Shown here in pieces: positions 6,483-12,031 of a stretch of 12,031 bases of DNA. Position 1 is the first letter of the stretch; the number at the start of each line of letters is the position of its first letter. This DNA is from an uncultured Bacteroidales bacterium (GTDB taxonomy: Bacteria; Bacteroidota; Bacteroidia; Bacteroidales; UBA932). The notes beneath the pieces are model-generated. The model saw only the letters and a list, made by a program, of their open reading frames with translations, did no database searches and was not told the DNA's origin. The position numbers were made by a program, and so were the translations under genes. The DNA lies in the NCBI GenBank assembly GCA_902491795.1, contig CABUIX010000063.1, positions 1-12,031 of the forward strand. The letters run 5' to 3'.

Positions 6483-7826
6483 TTAGACTATGCCTTCCTC
6501 AAGCATCGCATTGGCGACTTTCATGAAGCCGGCAATATTGGCTCCCTTGACATAGTCAACGCTGCCGTCAGGCTGGGTTCCGTACTTGACGCAGGCCTCA
6601 TGAATTGACTTCATGATGAAATGGAGCCTGTCGTCAACCTCCTTCTCTCCCCAGCTGATATGCGAGGCATTCTGGGTCATTTCCAGGCCTGAAGTCGCCA
6701 CACCGCCGGCATTGACAGCCTTACCGGGAGCGAAATAAACTCCGTTGTGCTGGAAATAGTGGATGGCGGCGGGCTGGCATCCCATGTTGGACACCTCGCA
6801 GCAGCACCACGTTCCGTTGGCAACCAGTTCCTTGGCATCATTCTCGTCAAGCTCGTTCTGGAAAGCGCAAGGCAGGGCGATGTCGCATTTTACGCTCCAC
6901 GCCTTCTTCCCGGCAGTGAACTTTGCCTTTCCGGGGAACTTGTCCGCCATATCCTCAACCCTGTTGCGGTTGGACGCACGCATGATGAGCATATAGTCAA
7001 TCATCTCGTCGGTAATGCCGTCAGGAATTTCGCATACGCCGTCAGGTCCTGAGATTGCAACGACCTTGGCACCAAGCTGCTTTGCCTTCCTGCAGGCGCC
7101 CCATGCAACATTGCCGAAGCCCGAGACGGCTATCCTGCAGCCTTCCAGCTGCCTGCCGACGCGGGCAAGAAGATTCTGCGTAAAATAAAGGGCACCGTAA
7201 CCAGTGGCTTCAGGACGCAGGATCGAACCGCCCCAGTTGATGCCTTTTCCGGTTATCACGCCTGTGTTGTACTGACGGGCCAGCTTGGTGTACATGCCGT
7301 AAAGATACCCTATCTCGCGGCTGCCGACGCCCACATCCCCTGCGGGAATGTCCTGGTCCGGTCCTATGCAGTTCCACAGCTCAAGCATGAAAGCCTGGCA
7401 GAAGCGCATGATCTCTTCATTGGATTTTCCGGCAGGATCAAAGTCGGAACCGCCCTTGGCACCGCCCATAGGCAACGTCGTGAGCGCATTCTTGAATGTC
7501 TGCTCGAATCCAAGGAACTTGAGCATTGACAGTGAAACTGCCCTGTGGAAGCGCAGACCTCCCTTGTAAGGGCCTATGGCGCTGTTGAACTGAACCCTGT
7601 AGCCTGTATTGGTCTGAACCTCTCCCCTGTCATCTATCCAGGTCACACGGAAAGTGAAGATACGGTCCGGTTCGACCATCCTCTCCACAATCTTGGCCTT
7701 TTCGAATTCCGGATGCTGGTTGTATACATCCTCAATTGATTCCAGTACCTCCTGTACCGCCTCGAGATACTCACTCTCGCCGGGATACTTTGCCTGGAGA
7801 CGGGCCATTATGTCTTGTGTCTTCAT
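6483..7826 (-). CDS. gdhA: Glutamate dehydrogenase, 447-residue bacterial type
   Basis: Its 447 residues equal the length of E. coli GdhA. The substrate domain shows GPYKGGLRFH with Lys88, Lys112 in FKNALT, and the catalytic Lys124 in PMGGAKGGSDFDP. DQDIPAGDVGVG and TGKGINWGGS follow. The nucleotide domain has VSGFGNVAWGA and then AISGPDG. The enzyme converts 2-oxoglutarate, ammonia and reduced nicotinamide cofactor to glutamate, and the reverse. Family membership suggests NADP use, but related Bacteroidota enzymes differ, so cofactor choice is not settled. The ATG at 7826 lies 29 nt after korB in AT-rich sequence without a Shine-Dalgarno. Position behind korAB suggests that 2-oxoglutarate made by Kor is passed to ammonia assimilation. 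A long hairpin follows the stop. Confidence 0.96.
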   Translation of the reverse strand: MKTQDIMARLQAKYPGESEYLEAVQEVLESIEDVYNQHPEFEKAKIVERMVEPDRIFTFRVTWIDDRGEVQTNTGYRVQFNSAIGPYKGGLRFHRAVSLSMLKFLGFEQTFKNALTTLPMGGAKGGSDFDPAGKSNEEIMRFCQAFMLELWNCIGPDQDIPAGDVGVGSREIGYLYGMYTKLARQYNTGVITGKGINWGGSILRPEATGYGALYFTQNLLARVGRQLEGCRIAVSGFGNVAWGACRKAKQLGAKVVAISGPDGVCEIPDGITDEMIDYMLIMRASNRNRVEDMADKFPGKAKFTAGKKAWSVKCDIALPCAFQNELDENDAKELVANGTWCCCEVSNMGCQPAAIHYFQHNGVYFAPGKAVNAGGVATSGLEMTQNASHISWGEKEVDDRLHFIMKSIHEACVKYGTQPDGSVDYVKGANIAGFMKVANAMLEEGIV

Positions 7827-7855
7827 ATTAATTTATGTGTGTGAGTGTTAGTGCC

Positions 7856-8875
7856 TTATTCAACTTCCCATGTCGTCCCGCTGTGAAGCAGGTCGTCAAC
7901 GCAGTGGATCTGAGACTTCGACATCACCTCCTTGACCTGGTCACGCACGCCGTCGTCATAGGTGATGTCCTTCACGTCACGGATCACACCGAGAGCAACC
8001 GGATAATCCGGGCCCTTCATGTCAACCAGGGCCATGTGTATGCCGATGTTGTCGGTATGGGCGTCGTGGACCAGAATGTCATCCTCGGTGAAGCCTCCTT
8101 CCCCAATGTGAACGACACGTATCTTCCTGCCGTCGTAGATCAGGCCCTTGTCATGATTCTTTCCGAAGATCATCTTCTCGCCGTGCCGCAGGACTATCGT
8201 GTGGTCGGCCTTGACTTCCGGATCCGACAGATCCTTGTGGGCTCCGTCGTTGAAAATGATGCAGTTGGTAAGCATCTCCATTACGGAACATCCGTCATGG
8301 AGTGCGGCCGCTGTCATTATCTCCTCGTTGAGGTTCAGTTCAACATCCAGCGAACGTGCGAAGAATGTTCCCTTGGCTCCGAGCACCAGCGCCCCGGGAT
8401 TGAACGGATGTTCCACGGTCCCGTACGGTGAGGTCTTGGTGATTGCACCGAACTTTGAAGTCGGGGAATACTGCCCTTTCGTCAGGCCGTAGATCTGGTT
8501 GTTGAACAGAATTATGTTGATGTCGATGTTTCTGCGTATCGCGTGAATGAAATGGTTGCCGCCTATGGCCAGGGCATCGCCGTCACCGCAGGCCTGCCAT
8601 ACGGTAAGCCACGGATTTGCGACCTTTATGCCAGTGGACACGGCCGTGGCCCGGCCGTGGATACTGTGGAACCCGTAGGTGTTCATGTAATACGGGAGCC
8701 TCGACGAGCAGCCTATGCCGGAGACGACCACATAGCGCTCCTTGTCATAGTTCAGAGCCTGGCTCACCTTGGGCAAGGCCCTCTGAAGGGCAGAAAGCAC
8801 CGCCCTGTCGCCGCATCCCGGGCACCAGCGCACTTCCTGGTCACTCTTGAAATCCTTGAATGTCAATGTTGCCAT
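7856..8875 (-). CDS. korB: 2-oxoglutarate:ferredoxin oxidoreductase beta subunit (TPP- and FeS-binding)
   Basis: This protein has 339 residues. It starts with TFKDFKSDQEVRWCPGCGDRAVL; Cys18 and Cys21 (CPGC), Cys56 (GIGCSSR) and probably Cys205 (LTNC) would hold the 4Fe-4S cluster of OFOR beta subunits. The thiamine diphosphate motif runs from GDGDALAIGGNH (97-108) to FNN (124-126). QIYGLTKGQYSPTS is the conserved substrate/TPP loop of the 2-oxoglutarate group. With KorA it catalyses the CoA- and ferredoxin-dependent interconversion of 2-oxoglutarate and succinyl-CoA plus CO2. It starts one base after the korA stop (TGA-G-ATG), indicating coupled translation. Substrate is assigned by family resemblance; other 2-oxoacids cannot be fully excluded. 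Confidence 0.92.
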   Translation of the reverse strand: MATLTFKDFKSDQEVRWCPGCGDRAVLSALQRALPKVSQALNYDKERYVVVSGIGCSSRLPYYMNTYGFHSIHGRATAVSTGIKVANPWLTVWQACGDGDALAIGGNHFIHAIRRNIDINIILFNNQIYGLTKGQYSPTSKFGAITKTSPYGTVEHPFNPGALVLGAKGTFFARSLDVELNLNEEIMTAAALHDGCSVMEMLTNCIIFNDGAHKDLSDPEVKADHTIVLRHGEKMIFGKNHDKGLIYDGRKIRVVHIGEGGFTEDDILVHDAHTDNIGIHMALVDMKGPDYPVALGVIRDVKDITYDDGVRDQVKEVMSKSQIHCVDDLLHSGTTWEVE

Positions 8876-8876
8876 C

Positions 8877-10718
8877 TCACATCTCCTTTTTTATTGCCTC
8901 CACGAGTTCTCCCACGAGGAAAGGCTGACCCTGTATCTTGTTGAACTTGAGTATCTCGCAATGAGGGAACCTGGTCTTGAGCCAGTCTGCAAACTGGCCG
9001 CTGTTGAGCTCACACACCAGGACCTTCTCAAATGCCCCGAGCACCTTTTCGGTATTGGGCGGCAGCGGATTGATGAAGTCGAAATGAGCATACGACACAA
9101 TGTCCTCCCCTATTTCATGCACAGCCGCATGAAGGTGGCCGTATGTGCCTCCCCAGCCAGCCACAAGCAGCTTGCCGCTCTGCGGTCCGGACACCTTGAG
9201 TTCGGGGATGTCCCGGGCCACCAGGGCAACTTTCTCTGCCCTTTCGCGCACCATCGTCTCATGGTTGACAGGATCATTGGAGAGTACGCCTTCATGTGTC
9301 TTCTCCAGACCTCCGACGCGATGTTCAAATCCTTTCTGTCCAGGAAGGGCCCAACGGCGCACCATAGTCTCGGGATCACGCTGGAAAGGATAGAACTTCT
9401 GTCCCGGTTTCAGTATGCCCTGCACAAAAGGAGGCTTGATTTCAGGATAATCCTTCATCGAAGGAATACGCCATGGTTCAGAGCCGTTTCCAAGGAAGCC
9501 TTCCGAAAGCAGTATGACCGGAGTCATGTGTTCCAGGGCAATCTTGGCTGCCGTAAAGGCTGCGTCAAAGCAATGCGCGGGCGAATGGGCTGCAATCACG
9601 GGCATCGGGCACTCGCCGTTTCGCCCATATAGAGCCTGGTTGAGGTCTGACTGCTCGGTCTTTGTGGGCAGACCTGTGGAAGGACCGCCTCGCTGCACGT
9701 CAATTATGACCAGAGGCAACTCAGCCATTACCGCAAGGCCCATCGCTTCTGTTTTCAGGGACAAGCCCGGACCGGAAGTGGACGTCACCGCCAGGCTGCC
9801 GGCAAAGGCAGCACCTATGGCGGTGCATATTCCGGCTATCTCGTCCTCAGCCTGCAGGGTCTTGGCTCCGAGGCTCTTGTGAATTGCAAGTTCCTCAAGT
9901 ATTCCTGAAGCCGGAGTGATCGGATAGGATCCGCAGAACAACTGCAGCCCGGATTTCTCAGCCGCGGCAAGCAGGCCCCAGGCTATTGCCTGGTTGCCGT
10001 TGATGTTGCGGTAAGTCCCCTTCTTCAGATTCTTTGCAGGTTCGACAATGTATGTGTTCGGAATCAGTTGTATGTTTGCAGCATAGTTGAAACCGTCACG
10101 CACAACCTTCTTGTTCGGCTCGATGAATTCCGGGTGCTTTTTTGAAAAGCGCTTTTCGATGTATCCGTAAACATAGTCAACATGGCGGTTGTAAATGAAG
10201 CAGGCCATGCCGAGCGTGAACATGTTCTTGCACTTGACTATCGACTTGTGGTCAAGCCCGCTGTCCTTGAGACTCTCCTCGGTCAGGGTGGTTATAGGGG
10301 CGGGAATTATGATCCTGTCCTCAACCCCGAGTTCAAGGAACGGATTGGACGTGGTGAAGCCGGCTTTTGACAAACCGGTCTCGTCGAACGTGTCGGTGTC
10401 CACGAGTATCATCGCATGCCTCTTGCACCATTTGGCGTTTGCCTTGAGGGCTGCAGGATTCATGGCGACAAGAAGATCGCAATAATCACCAGGGGTGGAA
10501 ACATCTTCCGAACCGATGTGCACCTGGAATCCGGAAACTCCTGAGACCGTTCCGTGAGGTGCGCGGATTTCGGCCGGATAGTCCGGAAATGTGGAAAGGA
10601 CATTGCCGCTGACTGCCGACATATCTGCAAAAAGAGATCCGGTCAACTGCATTCCGTCGCCCGAATCTCCTGCAAATCTAATCACGACATCTTTGGCGTC
10701 AATGATTTTATGTTGCAT
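8877..10718 (-). CDS. korA: 2-oxoglutarate:ferredoxin oxidoreductase, fused gamma-alpha subunit
   Basis: This protein has 613 residues. Residues 1 to about 195 are the gamma domain (VIRFAGDSGDGMQLTG, then FPDYPAEIRAPHGTVSG). Residues about 240-613 are the alpha domain, with YPITP at 265-269, QAEDEIAG at 289-296 and the conserved QRGGPSTGLPTKTEQSDL from 342. The gamma-alpha fusion with a separate beta subunit is the usual Kor arrangement in this phylum. No delta ferredoxin subunit gene lies beside it, so soluble ferredoxin is the likely electron partner. The enzyme can run oxidatively or, as in reductive TCA branches, carboxylate succinyl-CoA. The ATG at 10718 lies 18 nt after the skp stop on the same strand, so at least some transcription may come from the bamA-skp side. 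No separate promoter is visible in that gap. Confidence 0.93.
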   Translation of the reverse strand: MQHKIIDAKDVVIRFAGDSGDGMQLTGSLFADMSAVSGNVLSTFPDYPAEIRAPHGTVSGVSGFQVHIGSEDVSTPGDYCDLLVAMNPAALKANAKWCKRHAMILVDTDTFDETGLSKAGFTTSNPFLELGVEDRIIIPAPITTLTEESLKDSGLDHKSIVKCKNMFTLGMACFIYNRHVDYVYGYIEKRFSKKHPEFIEPNKKVVRDGFNYAANIQLIPNTYIVEPAKNLKKGTYRNINGNQAIAWGLLAAAEKSGLQLFCGSYPITPASGILEELAIHKSLGAKTLQAEDEIAGICTAIGAAFAGSLAVTSTSGPGLSLKTEAMGLAVMAELPLVIIDVQRGGPSTGLPTKTEQSDLNQALYGRNGECPMPVIAAHSPAHCFDAAFTAAKIALEHMTPVILLSEGFLGNGSEPWRIPSMKDYPEIKPPFVQGILKPGQKFYPFQRDPETMVRRWALPGQKGFEHRVGGLEKTHEGVLSNDPVNHETMVRERAEKVALVARDIPELKVSGPQSGKLLVAGWGGTYGHLHAAVHEIGEDIVSYAHFDFINPLPPNTEKVLGAFEKVLVCELNSGQFADWLKTRFPHCEILKFNKIQGQPFLVGELVEAIKKEM

Positions 10719-10736
10719 AACGTTTTAAGGATCAAA

Positions 10737-11303
10737 CTATTGCTGAGCTGTGGCCTGAGCCTGGGCCTGAAGTTCGGCCTGAAGGGTCTCAAGCGTGCGG
10801 CCTTCCGGAATATTCAAAGCCTTGCGGGCAGCCGGAGTGAGATCGGTGCTCTGGGCCGGATCATAGTAAAGGAGCGAACTCTGGTCAAAGACATAGATGT
10901 ATCCGCCGGCTTTCGCAAGATCCTTGACGGCATTCATCGCTTTCTCGTAGATGGGTGCCATGAGCTGCTGTTGCTGCTGCTGGAGCTCCACGTCAACATT
11001 CTGGCTGAACTGCTGGATTCTCTGCTGGATGTCGGTGAGTTCCTGCTCCTTGGTCTGCCTGATGGAAGTTGTCCATGTACTTGCCTTGCTCTGGTACTCC
11101 TCGTATTTTGCGTTGAACTCGTCAACCATGGCCTGATAGGTTGCCTGAGCCTCATTGCTCGAGGCGGTCATGGTAGCACGTGCCGAGTCTGCCTCAGGGC
11201 AGAGCTGAACGAGTTCGGCGTAATTCACATGTGCGAACTTGGGCTGGGCAAACGCCGCCACACCAAGGAATGCCATAACGGCAGTAATAACAATTTTTCT
11301 CAT
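10737..11303 (-). CDS. skp: Skp/OmpH-family periplasmic chaperone
   Basis: This protein has 188 residues. Residues 1-19 are a signal peptide (MRKIVITAVMAFLGVAAFA), giving a mature start at QPKFAHVNYAEL. The K-FA-VNY start, a long helical middle rich in Gln, Glu and Lys (about 45-125, coiled-coil prongs) and a C-terminal return with GGYIYVFDQSSLLYYDP are classic OmpH/Skp features. Skp trimers hold unfolded outer membrane proteins and hand them to BamA. The gene sits directly after bamA, the usual order in Bacteroidota, where two skp paralogues often occur; only one is seen here and korA follows. The middle holds six consecutive Gln from a CAG-type run (plus strand 10965-10982), and the tail is Gln/Ala-rich. 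A near-consensus promoter box lies 41 bases upstream of the start, so it may be transcribed separately from bamA. Confidence 0.92.
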   Translation of the reverse strand: MRKIVITAVMAFLGVAAFAQPKFAHVNYAELVQLCPEADSARATMTASSNEAQATYQAMVDEFNAKYEEYQSKASTWTTSIRQTKEQELTDIQQRIQQFSQNVDVELQQQQQQLMAPIYEKAMNAVKDLAKAGGYIYVFDQSSLLYYDPAQSTDLTPAARKALNIPEGRTLETLQAELQAQAQATAQQ

Positions 11304-11343
11304 ATCAGTTGTCTTTAATATTTTTTTGTCTTCCGAACTTCGG

Positions 11344-11375
11344 TAAAGATAACAATTTTATATCATTTCGCACAA
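11344..11375 (-). promoter_or_regulatory. Candidate promoter for skp and downstream genes
   Basis: The minus strand reads TATCTTTA at 11351-11344, one base from TAnnTTTG. A TTG at 11375-11373 lies 21 bases upstream, near normal -33 spacing for this phylum. Transcription would begin near 11340, giving a leader of about 37 nt that ends in an A-rich run before the skp ATG. The 78-base gap between bamA and skp otherwise holds only the short palindrome CCGAACTTCGG at 11333-11343. Confidence 0.45.
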
Positions 11376-11381
11376 TCCGCA

Positions 11382-12031
11382 TCAGAACTGCTGTCCGATG
11401 ACGAAGTGGAACTGGCTCCTGCGGCTAGGATCTGAAGTGTCGAAACCATATCCCCAGTCGACGCCGAGAAGACCAATCATCGGCAAATAGATGCGAACAC
11501 CGACTCCAGCGCTGCGTTTGATCTGGAAAGGATTGAACTCTCTTATGTCAGACCAGCAGTTTCCTCCCTCAAGGAATGCAAGGACATAAATTGTTGACGA
11601 AGGCTGGAGTATGACAGGATAACGGAGTTCGACGGTGAACTTGTCGTACACGTTTCCGGCATATGCATAACCGTTCGAGTTGTATGCTGACGGCTCATAC
11701 GGCGTGAGCGAGTAGTTCTCGTAGCCGCGGAGCGCAATCACCTCCGAGCCGTATGTGCTGTAGCCGGACATTCCGTCTCCTCCGACAAGGAAGCCCTCGA
11801 AAGGTGAATAACCCCAGTTGCGGTTGTAGTATCCGAGGTATCCGAACTGAGCCCTGGTCATGAGCACCAGATCACCTGCAAGCTTTGTGTATACGGTACC
11901 TGAAAGTTTCCATTTGTGGTACTCTATCCACTTGTATCGGTCACGGGCCGACCAGTTGTTGTAGTTCACATCCTTGTAGCTGCCAACCGCCACCTTGTTG
12001 CCGTCGGCGTCATAGTCATATTTGCGGAGCA
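11382..12031 (-). CDS. bamA: BamA/Omp85 outer membrane assembly factor, C-terminal barrel (partial)
   Basis: About 215 residues of the C-terminal end are visible; the N-terminal POTRA domains and start lie beyond the right edge, and the frame stays open to base 12031. The Tyr- and Trp-rich alternating strands, VIYL-type barrel segments (SSTIYVLAFLEGGNCW), SAGVGVRIYLPMIGLLGVDWGYGFD and a final strand ending QFHFVIGQQF are those of Omp85 barrels. The last strand is the outer-membrane beta-signal with terminal Phe. BamA folds and inserts beta-barrel proteins into the outer membrane. SAGVGVRIYLPMIGLLGVDWG is the segment nearest the barrel end and is well conserved in Bacteroidota BamA. The adjacent skp gene supports BamA rather than TamA. 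A GTG at 11993 is only an internal Val codon, not a start. Confidence 0.9.
   Translation of the reverse strand, partial: LRKYDYDADGNKVAVGSYKDVNYNNWSARDRYKWIEYHKWKLSGTVYTKLAGDLVLMTRAQFGYLGYYNRNWGYSPFEGFLVGGDGMSGYSTYGSEVIALRGYENYSLTPYEPSAYNSNGYAYAGNVYDKFTVELRYPVILQPSSTIYVLAFLEGGNCWSDIREFNPFQIKRSAGVGVRIYLPMIGLLGVDWGYGFDTSDPSRRSQFHFVIGQQF

Noticed and set aside
8847..9632. 261-codon plus-strand frame antisense to korA/korB
   Set aside because: The opposite strand encodes conserved Kor motifs throughout; this translation shows no family features.
10554..11318. 254-codon plus-strand frame antisense to korA and skp, Leu-rich
   Set aside because: The Leu-rich look comes from the complement of CAG and Gln/Ala codons in skp; it is not a real membrane protein.
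1..12031. Search for CRISPR arrays, insertion sequences, tRNAs, rRNAs and known riboswitches
   Set aside because: The window is almost fully packed with intact protein genes; I saw no spaced repeats, transposase motifs, terminal repeats or RNA gene signatures.

Overview
The window looks like chromosomal DNA of an anaerobic member of the Bacteroidota, probably Bacteroidales, with moderately high GC. Three things point there. Promoter boxes follow the TAnnTTTG pattern. Start codons mostly lack a strong Shine-Dalgarno sequence. Several genes belong to families typical of that group: a TPR protein ending in the NRGL-x-LIYL-x-D-x-x-x-GC-x-DLSRAGELG pattern, a BamA-Skp pair, and a KorA in which the gamma and alpha parts are fused. 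Superoxide reductase and a ferredoxin-dependent 2-oxoacid oxidoreductase support an oxygen-avoiding life. I see no mobile element, CRISPR array, tRNA or rRNA. No gene-free stretch exceeds about 150 bases.

Layout. From 1 to 1101 (minus strand) lies a secreted M28-fold protein coupled by TGAGATG to a umuD-like gene that runs off the left edge. A perfect 16-bp palindrome at 1121-1136 carries one TAnnTTTG box per strand. It appears to fire divergently into that pair and, to the right, into a plus-strand pair: a secreted TPR protein (1137-3116) overlapping a YycJ/WalJ-type metallo-beta-lactamase-fold hydrolase (3103-3933). The hydrolase meets the next gene tail to tail, their stop codons sharing the palindrome CTAG.

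From 3930 to the right edge every gene is on the minus strand. In transcription order (right to left) they are: bamA (partial), skp/ompH, korA, korB, gdhA, a long imperfect hairpin, ugd, a desulfoferrodoxin gene and an HdeD/DUF308 membrane protein. The skp-korA gap is 18 nt, korA-korB is coupled, and korB-gdhA is 29 nt apart, so skp-korA-korB-gdhA may be one transcript. KorAB interconverts succinyl-CoA plus CO2 and 2-oxoglutarate using ferredoxin, and GdhA interconverts 2-oxoglutarate plus ammonia and glutamate, so korAB-gdhA reads as a carbon-to-nitrogen assimilation module.

Most of the window is ordinary housekeeping. The points that stand out are the M28-fold protein, which has lost most of its metal ligands and its catalytic Glu and sits in a umuD operon; the fully symmetric divergent promoter; the korAB-gdhA linkage; and the hairpin between gdhA and ugd. 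I found no convincing wholly new system.
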